Assembly (NCBI RefSeq): GCF_035958815.1 | Contig: NZ_CP108383.1 | Location: 2,294,001 to 2,358,000 of the forward strand | Direction of reading: 5' to 3' | From: Nocardia sp. NBC_01327 | Lineage (GTDB): Bacteria > Actinomycetota > Actinomycetes > Mycobacteriales > Mycobacteriaceae | DNA length: 64,000 bases | Shown: piece by piece, positions 1 through 8,517 of the stretch | Numbering within the stretch: the first letter of the stretch is position 1 | Layout of the letters: each line of letters begins with the position of its first letter | Program-made: the position numbers and the translations under genes | Notes under the pieces: model-generated | Seen by the model: the letters and a program-made list of their open reading frames with translations, nothing else | Told to the model about the DNA's origin: nothing | Databases searched by the model: none

Positions 1-352
1 TGATGTCGCTGATCTCGAGTTCGCCGGTTTCGACGCGCCGCAATTGCACCCCGATAGCCTCAGCGGCTTGCGGTGCTTGTTCTTGAATGAGGGTCAGTAA
101 ATGCCAGGCCGCAGTGAGCATTTCCTGGTCATTGGCGGCGCCGGTGTCGGTGAGTTCCCCGGCGAGGACTGCGCGCCAGCCGGGTACGAGTGGGTCTGCT
201 TCGACCACGGTCACGTCGACAGTCTGGTAGCGATGGCTGATCAGCGCCTTGACTGCCTGGTAGGCATCGGTGACCGCCTTTTTGGTTGTGTCGGTCAGTC
301 CTGCTGCTGCGCCAGCCGCGATCGCCGCAGCAATCATCGTTACTGGATCCAC
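1..352 (-). CDS. Small Ala-rich conserved actinobacterial protein, 3' end cut by the window
   Basis: The reading frame runs off the left edge; 117 codons are visible. The GTG start at 352 is chosen because a strong purine-rich site (AAGGGGAGG, about 362-370) lies just upstream. The protein begins MDPVTMIAAAIAAGAAAG, followed by a helix with TKKAVTDAYQAVKALI and then a mixed helical region. This is the look of the N-terminal part of small actinobacterial proteins that often sit beside STAND/caspase-type conflict genes and that may carry a RHIM-like motif further on. The part that would show such a motif lies outside the window. Function unknown; the family link is from memory of the pattern and is uncertain. 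Confidence 0.6.
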   Translation of the reverse strand, partial: MDPVTMIAAAIAAGAAAGLTDTTKKAVTDAYQAVKALISHRYQTVDVTVVEADPLVPGWRAVLAGELTDTGAANDQEMLTAAWHLLTLIQEQAPQAAEAIGVQLRRVETGELEISDI

Positions 353-501
353 TCGCCTGAACCTCCCCTTCGGTTTGTCGCCTGGTTCGTTCACTGAACC
401 GGGCCTGGGAACCCCGCCGCCTGCGGGATACTGGCCGTGTTCGGCTGTGTCGCTGGTTGTTTGGGCTCCTGATGATCAAGCTTGCCAGAGGTTAGACGGC
501 T

Positions 502-645
502 GTGGGACGCGAAGGCTTCACGAACCTGGGCAACGTGTCATCGCCGCAGTTGGCTCGGCTTGATCCTGGAGTTGGACCGTTGCTCTCGGCACTTGGGTGT
601 GAGCTCGTGTGGGCTACAACCTGGGCGCATGAGGTCAACTATGGA
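502..645 (+). pseudogene. Remnant of a HAD-like hypothetical protein gene
   Basis: The frame from 502 contains GPLLSALGCELVWATTWAHE, close to the conserved core of short actinobacterial HAD-fold proteins, in which a tract like ELVWATTWxHEAN follows the first catalytic region. The N-terminal DxD segment of that family is absent, and after about position 640 the frame loses all resemblance to it. No intact gene fits 353-757. I read this as a decayed fragment; the rest of this 405-base stretch shows nothing recognisable. Confidence 0.4.
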
Positions 646-757
646 AGCCGGGCTCTGCTTTACCGCGTTGAATCGTGGAAAGGGCTGCGGTGCAGTGACT
701 TTCCTGTGCTGATCCAGTGGCTGGAAGGGCGTTGATGGTTGGGGCGCGGTGGTGTGG

Positions 758-2821
758 TTACGAGGCGAATTCCTGTTGGAACCAGGTCAGGAGGGTGGGG
801 TCGGATTTGGGGCCGTTTTCTGGGCTGTCGGTGGGGAGGGCGCAGATGTCGACCAGGAGGTGGAGGTCGTCGTGGACGGCTAGGAGGCAGGGCATGGGGG
901 GAGTGGAGGTGGTGTCGGTGAAGCAGAAGTAGCGGCCTACTACTGTGCCGTTGGCTTTGCGCCAGACGTCGTCGGATCCGGTAGTGCCGCTGCAGGATCG
1001 GCCGGGGAATTGGCCCAGGTCGGCTTGGTAGAGGACGTCTGCGGTGTGGTGGTCGGGGAGGCCGATGAAGCTGACGGAGGGGGCGCCGAGTTTGGTGGAG
1101 CAGTCGACTATGGAGGTTGCCAGGCTGCCGGGGGGATCGCTGTGGCGGCAGTTGACGGCTCGGTAGCCGTCGCCGGTGTGTGCGAGCAGGTCGCGGTCGG
1201 CGGGGGTGAATTGGTCGGGGTCTTGGGCGTTGTCGGGGGTGCGGAACTGGCCGCCGTTCACTTTCGCGCGGTAGTCCCGGAAGGGGGTGTCGGCGGGGGT
1301 GTCCCAGATGTAGACGGCCATGGCCGCGGCGGCGTCATTGGTCAGGATCAGGGTGGGTTTCGGCGCGTTCGGGGTTTCGGCCTTGTTCGTGAGGCAGGTT
1401 TTGCGGCCCGCTTCCTTGCCGTCGATCATGCTGGGTGCGTCGACTCCGGGCGGATCACCGGGGCAGGAGGCGCCGTGCAGGCTGCCCAGCGCGATGGTCT
1501 TGTAGTAGTCGTGCAGCGCATCAGTGCTGCGGAAGCGCCAGAAGCGTGCTGCGGGAGCGGCGGCCGAGGGATTCGCATCGCAGTAGAAGACGGCGGTCGA
1601 GTTGGAGTCCGCGGCCTCGTGCCGGCAATTGTGGCGCTTGTACGCTGCCCCGGGGAGCAGGGAGAGCAACGCTATATCGGGCGCCTGCAGGGCGGTGTCG
1701 TTCGCGACCGCCACACCCTTCTTCTCGCCCGAAAGCGCTGCCCAGCCCGCGAAACCCAGTGCGGCAGCGACCAATACGAGTACACCGGCCAATGCTGCGA
1801 AACGGCGCGCCCGCCCGCGGCGTTTCGCCGAGCCCGGCGTACCACTCCCACCGGTCCGGTTCGTCGGCTCGTCCGACCCCGTCGGCGCGACCGGCCCGGT
1901 CGGTGCGCTCGAACCCACCGGTTCGGACATCTGCGTAACCTGCTGCGGCCCAGTACTTGTCGGCACAGTCGCCGCCGAGCCGGTTGCCTCGAGCGCGCTG
2001 CGGGCCGCGGTGGCCAACTCACCCGCGGTGCGATAGCGCTCCCCGGGATTCTTCGCCAAACCACGCGCGATCACCGGATTGAACGCGGCCGGAACCGTGG
2101 CGCGCACCCGGCTCGGCTGCGGAATCGGATCGAACAGGTGCGCGCGCATGATCTGCGCATCCGTATCCCCGGTGAACGGCCTACTGCCGGTGAGACATTC
2201 GAAGAGCACACAGGCCAGCGCGTACACATCGGTGGCGGGCGTCAGGTCCCGGGAGCCGAAGCGCTCGGGCGCCATGTAGTAGAACGAGCCGACCGCGGAG
2301 CCGTCCCTGGTGAGGGAGGGGTCGGTGACGGATTGAGCGATGCCGAAGTCCACCAGATAGGCGAAGCCGTCATGGGTGAGCAGAATATTGTCCGGTTTGA
2401 TATCGCGGTGCAGCAGACCGTCGGCGTGCGCCGCGTCCAGCGCGGCGGCGATCTGCTCGACGAGCGCCACCGAGCGCTCCGGTGAACTCGGCCCGGCATT
2501 GCGCAGCAGCGCGCGCAGACTGTCGCCGTCGACCAGGCGCATATCGATGTAGAGATGGCCGCCGATCTCGCCGTAGTCGTGGATCGGAATGACATGCGCC
2601 TCGCGCAGCCGGGCCGCCGCATGCGATTCCCGCTGAAAACGCTGCCGATACACCGGATCCTGAGCCAGTCGTTCGGGCAGCACCTTGATGGCGACCGTCC
2701 GGTCCTTGACGGTGTCATAGGCCTGATAGACCTCGCCCATCCCACCGCGCCCGATCAACCTGTCCAGCCGATACGGCCCGAACCGGGATCCGACGCCGAT
2801 CGGCTGATGCGGACTGCTCAT
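758..2821 (-). CDS. Membrane-anchored eukaryotic-like Ser/Thr protein kinase
   Basis: The N-terminal kinase domain spans about residues 15-280. It has the glycine loop GRGGMGEV (24-31), the ATP-binding lysine K46 in AIKVL, the catalytic loop HRDIKPDN (138-145) and DFG (158-160). A Pro/Thr/Ser-rich linker follows, then a basic stretch and one membrane segment at about 341-363. About 320 residues lie outside the cell and contain several well-spaced cysteines, suggesting disulfides; no PASTA repeats are seen. The layout is that of the PknH/PknD group of sensor kinases, where the outer domain senses and the inner domain phosphorylates proteins. All catalytic residues are present, so the kinase should be active. 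The ligand is unknown. The start is preceded by a duplicated initiation region (separate entry). Confidence 0.93.
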   Translation of the reverse strand: MSSPHQPIGVGSRFGPYRLDRLIGRGGMGEVYQAYDTVKDRTVAIKVLPERLAQDPVYRQRFQRESHAAARLREAHVIPIHDYGEIGGHLYIDMRLVDGDSLRALLRNAGPSSPERSVALVEQIAAALDAAHADGLLHRDIKPDNILLTHDGFAYLVDFGIAQSVTDPSLTRDGSAVGSFYYMAPERFGSRDLTPATDVYALACVLFECLTGSRPFTGDTDAQIMRAHLFDPIPQPSRVRATVPAAFNPVIARGLAKNPGERYRTAGELATAARSALEATGSAATVPTSTGPQQVTQMSEPVGSSAPTGPVAPTGSDEPTNRTGGSGTPGSAKRRGRARRFAALAGVLVLVAAALGFAGWAALSGEKKGVAVANDTALQAPDIALLSLLPGAAYKRHNCRHEAADSNSTAVFYCDANPSAAAPAARFWRFRSTDALHDYYKTIALGSLHGASCPGDPPGVDAPSMIDGKEAGRKTCLTNKAETPNAPKPTLILTNDAAAAMAVYIWDTPADTPFRDYRAKVNGGQFRTPDNAQDPDQFTPADRDLLAHTGDGYRAVNCRHSDPPGSLATSIVDCSTKLGAPSVSFIGLPDHHTADVLYQADLGQFPGRSCSGTTGSDDVWRKANGTVVGRYFCFTDTTSTPPMPCLLAVHDDLHLLVDICALPTDSPENGPKSDPTLLTWFQQEFAS

Positions 2822-2855
2822 AGCGCCCCCGGCTGTTTCATAGCGCCCCCGGCTG
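2819..2855 (-). repeat. Duplicated initiation region with a 7-codon upstream ORF
   Basis: The 17-base segment CATAGCGCCCCCGGCTG occurs at 2819-2835 and again at 2839-2855. On the minus strand this puts a second ATG, with the same upstream sequence, at 2841. Reading from there gives MKQPGAL and a stop whose TGA overlaps the kinase ATG (ATGA at 2821-2818). The result is a short leader peptide that could couple translation to the kinase gene. Confidence 0.5.
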
Positions 2856-3014
2856 GTCGTCGCGGCTCCATTGTGGCAGTCGCGGGTTGGAGTAGATCAA
2901 GAATCACACGGATTTCAAGGGGTGACGACCGGTGCGGATCCCGGCAGGCTCGAACGAGGCGGTCGAGGGCTCGGCCGCCGTCGGTCCCCGTCCCCAACGC
3001 CCGAGGTGTCTGCC

Positions 3015-3839
3015 GTGTCTTCAGTTGCCGTGCAGGCCAGGCCTATCCCGGCCCGCCTGCGCTTTGCACGCTTACCGCGTGTGCCCATAGCCTGGGCGCG
3101 GCTCATCAGTCCACTGGTGTTGATCGCGCTCTGGCAGCTCGCCAGCGCTACCGGCGTGCTGTCCGAACGCAAACTGGCCTCACCGGCGACGGTGGTCCGC
3201 ACGACCCGCGATCTCATTTCCGACGGCACGCTCACCACCGCACTCTCGGTATCGCTGCAGCGAGCGGCGATCGGTTTTGTCATCGGCGCCGTCATCGGCT
3301 TGGCGCTGGCGCTGGCCGCCGGACTGAGCCGGGTGGGTGAGTACCTGGTCGACCCGCCCATGCAGATGCTGCGGACGCTGCCGTTCTACGGCCTCATCCC
3401 GCTGTTCATCCTGTGGTTCGGCATCGGGGAGCTGCCCAAGATCGTGCTGGTCGCCTTCGGTGTGGCGATTCCGCTGTACCTCAATACCTTCGCCGGCATT
3501 CGCAGCGTCGACGGCAAACTCGCCGAGCTGGCACAGGTCCAGCAGCTCGGCCGCTTCGGCCTGGTCCGGCACATCGTGCTGCCGGGTGCGCTGCCGCAGG
3601 CGCTGGTCGGATTGCGCCAGTCCCTGGGCATCGCATGGCTGGCGCTGATCGTCGCCGAACAGGTGAATGCCGATGCGGGACTTGGCTTCATGATCAACAA
3701 CGCCCGCGAATTCCTGCGCACCGATGTGATCGTGGTCGGCCTGCTGGTCTACAGCCTGCTGGGCCTGGTCACCGATTCGGCGGTCCGGTTGATCGAACGG
3801 AGGGCACTGTCATGGCGACGCAGCTTCCTGGGAACGTAA
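3015..3839 (+). CDS. ssuC: Alkanesulfonate ABC transporter permease
   Basis: This is an inner-membrane permease of the SsuC/TauC family with about six membrane segments and a BPD_transp_1 domain. The coupling helix that contacts the ATPase lies around the tract ending GALPQALVGLRQS. The frame is open back to 2871, but the extra residues are basic, Pro/Gly-rich and unlike the family. The GTG at 3015 gives 274 residues, the normal family length, and has GAGG nine bases upstream; GTG 3006 is an alternative. The gene overlaps ssuB by 28 bases, so the two are translationally linked. With ssuB, ssuA and ssuD it forms the sulfonate uptake and desulfonation operon. Confidence 0.88.
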   Translation: MSSVAVQARPIPARLRFARLPRVPIAWARLISPLVLIALWQLASATGVLSERKLASPATVVRTTRDLISDGTLTTALSVSLQRAAIGFVIGAVIGLALALAAGLSRVGEYLVDPPMQMLRTLPFYGLIPLFILWFGIGELPKIVLVAFGVAIPLYLNTFAGIRSVDGKLAELAQVQQLGRFGLVRHIVLPGALPQALVGLRQSLGIAWLALIVAEQVNADAGLGFMINNAREFLRTDVIVVGLLVYSLLGLVTDSAVRLIERRALSWRRSFLGT

Positions 3840-4546
3840 TCGGCGCGGCCCGGGTTCGCGGACTGGTCAGGAAGTTCGGCGACCGCCGGGTACTGCACGG
3901 TCTCGATCTCGATATCCAGCGCGGCGAATTCGTAGCGCTGCTCGGGCGCAGCGGATCCGGAAAGTCCACGCTGCTACGGGCATTGGCGGGTCTGGACCGG
4001 GAGACCGAGGGTGATCTCTCGGTGCCCGGCGAGGTCGCCGTCGCCTTCCAGGAGCCGCGGCTGGTGCCGTGGAAACGGGTGGCCGCCAATATCACTCTCG
4101 GTCTGCGACACCAGGATCCGAAGGCCGCCGGACAGGCCGCGCTCGCCGAGGTCGGTCTCACCGGCCGCGCCGACGCCTGGCCGCTGACCCTCTCCGGCGG
4201 TGAGGCACAGCGGGCTTCGCTGGCGCGGGCGCTGGTGCGCGACCCGGATCTGCTGCTGCTGGACGAACCCTTCAGTGCACTGGATGCCCTGACCCGCATC
4301 ACTATTCACAATCTCGTGCTGGAGCTGTGGGCTCGGCATCGGCCGGGTGTCCTGCTGGTCACCCACGATGTCGACGAGGCGCTGCTGCTCGCGGACCGGG
4401 CCCTGGTGCTGGCAGACGGGCGCATTGCCCGCGAACTGCGCATCGATCTGCCGCGACCGCGCCGCCGCGACCATCCCGACTTCCTCGCACTGCGCACAAG
4501 CTTGCTCGCCGAACTCGGCGTGACTCCGGAAGGAACTGATCACTGA
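3812..4546 (+). CDS. ssuB: Alkanesulfonate ABC transporter ATP-binding protein
   Basis: The ATPase powers sulfonate import. Its Walker A motif is GRSGSGKST (residues 45-53), the ABC signature is LSGGEAQR, and Walker B is LLLLDEPFSALD followed by a switch histidine in LLVTHDVDEA. Length is 244 residues, as expected for SsuB/TauB. The ATG at 3812 follows GGAGGG and lies inside the end of ssuC; longer in-frame extensions upstream are simply the ssuC region read in another frame. ssuA starts one base after the stop codon. The neighbours, especially the monooxygenase, favour alkanesulfonates over taurine or nitrate as substrate. Confidence 0.92.
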   Translation: MATQLPGNVIGAARVRGLVRKFGDRRVLHGLDLDIQRGEFVALLGRSGSGKSTLLRALAGLDRETEGDLSVPGEVAVAFQEPRLVPWKRVAANITLGLRHQDPKAAGQAALAEVGLTGRADAWPLTLSGGEAQRASLARALVRDPDLLLLDEPFSALDALTRITIHNLVLELWARHRPGVLLVTHDVDEALLLADRALVLADGRIARELRIDLPRPRRRDHPDFLALRTSLLAELGVTPEGTDH

Positions 4547-4547
4547 C

Positions 4548-5552
4548 ATGAACACCGTCACCAGACGCCTGTTCGCCGCCGTTGCGGTCACCGCTGCCCT
4601 CGTCACCGCGGCCTGCGGGTCGAGCGACAGCGATAACAACAAGGGTGTGAATGCGGACGGCTCGGTTGATCTGTCACAGGTCACGCTGCGAGTCGCCGAT
4701 CAGAAGGGCATCGGCCTGCAGGCCCTGCTCGAGGTCTCGGGCCAGACGAAGGACCTGCCGTACAAGCTCAACTGGTCCACCTTCACCGCGGGGCCGCCGA
4801 TTCTGGAGGCCATCAATGCCGGGTCCGTGGACATCGGCGGCGTCGGCAATGCCCCGCCGGTGTTCGCGGCGGCCGCGAAATCGCAGATCAAGATCATCGC
4901 CTCGTACTCGTCCGGTGTGAAGGGCCAGGCCATCCTGGTGCCCAAGGGCTCGGCGCTGCAGGATCCGAAGGATCTGCGCGGCAAGAAGATCGCGGTGACG
5001 CAGGGCAGTTCGGCGCACTACCAGCTGCTCTCGGTGCTCTCCAAGAACGGTCTGAGCTTCTCCGATATCCAGCCGCAGTATCTGCAGCCCGCCGATGCGC
5101 TGGCCGCGCTGTCCACCGGTGCGGTGGATGCCTGGGCGGTCTGGGATCCGTATGTGGCGCAGGCCCAGGCCGCGGGCAGCCGGGTGCTGGTGGACGGTGA
5201 AGGTTATGTGCGCGGCGACAGCTTCTTCGTCGCCGGAACCAAGGCGCTGGACAACAAGGCCAGTTCGGCGGCGCTGCGGGATCTGCTGGTCCGTATCCAG
5301 AAGGCGCACGCGTGGATCAAGGCCAATCCCGAGCAGTGGGCCAAGCAGTCGTCGACTCTCACCGGCCTCACCTACGACGTCAGTCTGGTGGCCGTGCAGC
5401 GCGGGGTCTACGAGCATCATCCGCTGGACGCCCCGACGATTTCCGAGGAGCAGTCCGTAGCCGATGCCTTCAGCGCCGCGAAACTCATTCCCGGCAAGGT
5501 GAATATCAACGACTACGTGGACACCCGCTTCAACGACCGCTTCAACTCGTGA
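4548..5552 (+). CDS. ssuA: Alkanesulfonate-binding lipoprotein
   Basis: This is the extracytoplasmic solute-binding protein of the sulfonate transporter. A lipoprotein signal is visible: RR, a hydrophobic stretch and a lipobox ending at C23 (VTAAC), so it is predicted to be lipid-anchored on the outer face of the membrane. The mature part shows the NMT1/SsuA fold pattern, including GPPILEAINAGSVDIGGVGN and the GKKIAVTQGSSAHY loop that contacts the anionic substrate. Length, 334 residues, is normal. It follows ssuB by one base and precedes ssuD by ten. Confidence 0.92.
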   Translation: MNTVTRRLFAAVAVTAALVTAACGSSDSDNNKGVNADGSVDLSQVTLRVADQKGIGLQALLEVSGQTKDLPYKLNWSTFTAGPPILEAINAGSVDIGGVGNAPPVFAAAAKSQIKIIASYSSGVKGQAILVPKGSALQDPKDLRGKKIAVTQGSSAHYQLLSVLSKNGLSFSDIQPQYLQPADALAALSTGAVDAWAVWDPYVAQAQAAGSRVLVDGEGYVRGDSFFVAGTKALDNKASSAALRDLLVRIQKAHAWIKANPEQWAKQSSTLTGLTYDVSLVAVQRGVYEHHPLDAPTISEEQSVADAFSAAKLIPGKVNINDYVDTRFNDRFNS

Positions 5553-5562
5553 GGATTCTTCG

Positions 5563-6708
5563 ATGAGCCTGACCTTCCACTGGTTCCTGCCCACCTCCGG
5601 TGACTCCCGCGGCCTCGTGGTCGGCGGGCACGGAACGCCCATGTCCGGTGATCGCCCGGCCTCCCTGCACTACCTCAATCAGGTTGCGGCAGCGGCCGAA
5701 ACGAACGGTTTCGAGGGTGTGCTCACCCCGACCGGCTCGTGGTGCGAGGACGCCTGGCTGACCACCGCCATGCTGGCGGGCACCACCGACACGCTGAAGT
5801 TCCTGGTCGCCCTGCGCCCCGGGCTCATGAGCCCCACCCTCGCGGCGCAGATGGCGGGCACCTTCCAGCGGCATTCGGACGGGCGGCTGCTCATCAATGT
5901 GGTGACCGGTGGCGAACCGGCCGACCAGCGCGCCTACGGCGACTTCGCCGACAAGGAGACGCGCTACGCCCGCACCGGGGAATTCCTGCACGTGGTCAAG
6001 TCGCTGTGGGAATCGCAGGAGCCGTTCTCGTTCACCGGCGAGCACTATCGGGTCGAGAACGCGCTGCTGAGCAATCGGCCGAATCCGGTGCCGCCGGTGT
6101 TCTTCGGCGGCTCCTCCGCGCCCGCCGGTCCGGTCGCGGCCCGCTACGCCGACACCTATCTCACGTGGGGTGAGCCGGTGCTCGCCGTGAGCCGCAAGCT
6201 GGAGTGGATTCGCGGCCTGGCCGTGGATCACGGCCGCAAGCTGGACTACGGCCTGCGGATTCACGTGATCTCCCGCGATACCTCCGAGGAGGCCTGGGGC
6301 GTCGCCGACAAACTGCTCGCCGGCATCGATCCCGCCGATATCGCGCGCGTGCAGGCCAGCCTCGCCGGCAGTGAGTCCGAGGGCCAGCGGCGCATGGTGG
6401 AGCTGCACGGCGGCAGCCTGGACCGGCTGGAGATCGCGCCCAATCTGTGGGCGGGCGTCGGCCTGGTCCGCGGCGGCGCGGGCACCGCACTGGTCGGCTC
6501 GCACGAAGAGGTCGCCGAGCGGCTGGTGGAGTACTCGAAGGTCGGCATCAACCACTTCGTGCTCTCCGGTTACCCGCATCTGGAGGAGGCGTACTGGTTC
6601 GGCGAGGGTGTGCTGCCGATCCTGGAGCGAAAGGGTCTGTGGCAGCACCCGAATCGCCGCCCGTACATCCCCGCAGTGACCCCGTTCGCCGGAGCCTCGA
6701 GCAGCTAG
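5563..6708 (+). CDS. ssuD: FMNH2-dependent alkanesulfonate monooxygenase
   Basis: This is a luciferase-like flavin monooxygenase that splits alkanesulfonates to an aldehyde and sulfite using FMNH2 and O2. The 381-residue protein has the SsuD N-terminus FHWFLPTSGDSRG, the motif LVALRPGLMSPTLAAQMAGT and the tract NVVTGGEPADQRAYGD, all typical of the family. It is the last gene of the ssu operon, and the spacing (10 bases) supports co-transcription. No SsuE-type FMN reductase is encoded nearby, so FMNH2 must come from elsewhere. Such operons are usually induced by sulfate limitation; I could not pick out a specific regulator site. Confidence 0.93.
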   Translation: MSLTFHWFLPTSGDSRGLVVGGHGTPMSGDRPASLHYLNQVAAAAETNGFEGVLTPTGSWCEDAWLTTAMLAGTTDTLKFLVALRPGLMSPTLAAQMAGTFQRHSDGRLLINVVTGGEPADQRAYGDFADKETRYARTGEFLHVVKSLWESQEPFSFTGEHYRVENALLSNRPNPVPPVFFGGSSAPAGPVAARYADTYLTWGEPVLAVSRKLEWIRGLAVDHGRKLDYGLRIHVISRDTSEEAWGVADKLLAGIDPADIARVQASLAGSESEGQRRMVELHGGSLDRLEIAPNLWAGVGLVRGGAGTALVGSHEEVAERLVEYSKVGINHFVLSGYPHLEEAYWFGEGVLPILERKGLWQHPNRRPYIPAVTPFAGASSS

Positions 6709-6730
6709 CGCCGCGCACCGGCTGTCGGCT

Positions 6731-6756
6731 CGCGCCGCAATTGCTTGCGCGGCGCG
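6731..6756 (+). terminator. GC-rich hairpin after ssuD
   Basis: CGCGCCGC (6731-6738) and GCGGCGCG (6749-6756) form a perfect 8-bp stem with a 10-base loop, in the gap between ssuD and the nucleotidase gene. There is no T tract, so it is at best a weak or factor-assisted terminator. Confidence 0.35.
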
Positions 6757-6826
6757 TCCGCGGGGTGCTGAGGAATTCACCGGGTCGTCGCGCGGAAGCC
6801 AACAGGGTCTGTCAGAGTCGAGCTCT

Positions 6827-8512
6827 ATGACCGGTCGACGGATCCTGGGGATGTGCGCGGCACTGCTGAGTGTGGCGCTGGTGGCCGGTTGCGGCTCCGG
6901 TGACAATGCCGCACCGGGCGGTAAGCCCGGTGCGGTACCGCTGATTTCGACGAATGACCTGCCGGCGGCCCAGCCGGGTGAGGTGCATCTGTTCGCCATC
7001 AACGATCTGCACGGGAATCTGCAGCCGCCGAGCGGAAGCAATGGCAAGATCGGCGACTACCAGGCCGGTGGCGCCGCGTATCTCGCGGCGCACCTGGCCG
7101 AGCTGAAGGCCGCGTATCCGGCCGACGCGATCGTGTCCGCCGGTGACAATGTCGGCGCCAGCCCGCTCATCTCGGCGCTGTTCCACGATGAGCCGACCAT
7201 CGACTTCATGAATACCGTCGGCGTGGCCGCCTCCTCGGTGGGCAATCACGAATTCGACCACGGTGTGCAGGAATTGCGGCGGTTGCAGCAGGGCGGGTGC
7301 GCCGCCGACGGCTGCTCGCCGGGAGATCCCTTCTCCGGAGCCAAGTTTCCGTATCTGGCCGCCAATGTCACCGACGGCAACGGTCAGCTGCCGCCGGGGC
7401 TGAAGGCGTGGACCATGCTCGACATCGGCGGGCACAAGATCGGTGTGGTCGGTACGGTCACGCCCGATACCGCGCACATCGTGATGCCGGAGGGGATTCG
7501 GGGCTACACCTTCGGCGACGAGCCCGATGCCATCAATAAATACGTCCCGGAAATGAAGGCGGCGGGTGCGGAGACCATTGTCGCGCTGCTGCACGACGGC
7601 GGCGCGCAACACAGCGAGGACGGCGCGCAGATCGACTACAACGGTTGTGCCGGAATCGATCCCGGCGTCACGGATCTGGCGAAGCGCACCGATGCGGCGG
7701 TCAAGGTCATGCTCACCGCGCACAGTCATCAGGCCTACAACTGCACCATCAACGGCAAGGTGGTCACCCAGGCCTCGTCCTTCGGCCGTCTCATCACCGA
7801 TATCACCCTGCGCTTCCACGACGGGACGGTCGATGCGAAAGCGGTGAACCGGGTTGTCACCCGCGATATCGCGCCCGATCCGGCAGCGACCAAGCTGGTC
7901 GATTTCTTTGCCGCACAGGTGAAATCGCGTGCCGATCGAGTCATCGGCAGTGCCACCGCACCGCTGCCCAGCGCGCCGGATCCGGCCGGGGATTCCCCGC
8001 TCGGCGATGTCATCGCCGATTCCATGCTGGCGGCCATGGCGCCGCAGCAGGTGGTGGCCGCCTTCATGAATCCCGGTGGGGTGCGGGCGGGTTTGACCGG
8101 CGGCGCCATCACCTACGAGCAGGCGTACACCGTGCAGCCCTTCGGAAACCAGGTCGTCGCCGTCGCGCTCACCGGCCAGCAGATCCTGAGTCTGCTGGAA
8201 CAGCAGTGGGACAATGTCAGCAAGCCCGGCGTGCTGTCGGTGGCGGGCATTACCTATGCCTATTCCGATACCGCGCCCAAGGGCCGCAAGGTGATCGCCG
8301 ACAGCGTCCACATCGGCGGCCAGTCCCTGAATCCCGTTGCGCTCTACCGGGTATCGACCAATAACTTCCTGGCGTCCGGTGGTGACGGCTTCTCGGTCTT
8401 CACCCAGAGTCGCGATACCCTGGTCGGCCCCATCGATCTGGATGCGATGGAGTCGTATCTGCGGAGCCGTGGAACCGTCGAGCCCCCACCGGCCCGCATC
8501 GAGAAGCGCTGA
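6827..8512 (+). CDS. Secreted 5'-nucleotidase / UDP-sugar hydrolase lipoprotein
   Basis: The 561-residue protein starts with a lipoprotein signal whose lipobox ends at C22 (LVAGC). The N-terminal metallophosphatase domain has the metal-binding motifs FAINDLHGN, SAGDNVGASP, GNHEFDHG and AHSHQAYN. The C-terminal 5'_nucleotid_C domain has NPGGVRAGL and the substrate-stacking region near NNFLASGGDGF. It should hydrolyse extracellular nucleotides or nucleotide sugars to salvage phosphate and nucleosides. It stands alone, reading towards the convergent oxygenase gene with only five bases between their ends. Confidence 0.92.
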   Translation: MTGRRILGMCAALLSVALVAGCGSGDNAAPGGKPGAVPLISTNDLPAAQPGEVHLFAINDLHGNLQPPSGSNGKIGDYQAGGAAYLAAHLAELKAAYPADAIVSAGDNVGASPLISALFHDEPTIDFMNTVGVAASSVGNHEFDHGVQELRRLQQGGCAADGCSPGDPFSGAKFPYLAANVTDGNGQLPPGLKAWTMLDIGGHKIGVVGTVTPDTAHIVMPEGIRGYTFGDEPDAINKYVPEMKAAGAETIVALLHDGGAQHSEDGAQIDYNGCAGIDPGVTDLAKRTDAAVKVMLTAHSHQAYNCTINGKVVTQASSFGRLITDITLRFHDGTVDAKAVNRVVTRDIAPDPAATKLVDFFAAQVKSRADRVIGSATAPLPSAPDPAGDSPLGDVIADSMLAAMAPQQVVAAFMNPGGVRAGLTGGAITYEQAYTVQPFGNQVVAVALTGQQILSLLEQQWDNVSKPGVLSVAGITYAYSDTAPKGRKVIADSVHIGGQSLNPVALYRVSTNNFLASGGDGFSVFTQSRDTLVGPIDLDAMESYLRSRGTVEPPPARIEKR

Positions 8513-8517
8513 CCCCG

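Noticed and set aside
1010..2485. A 491-codon plus-strand frame opposite the Ser/Thr kinase
   Set aside because: Val/Gly-rich mirror frame; the kinase motifs on the minus strand are unambiguous.
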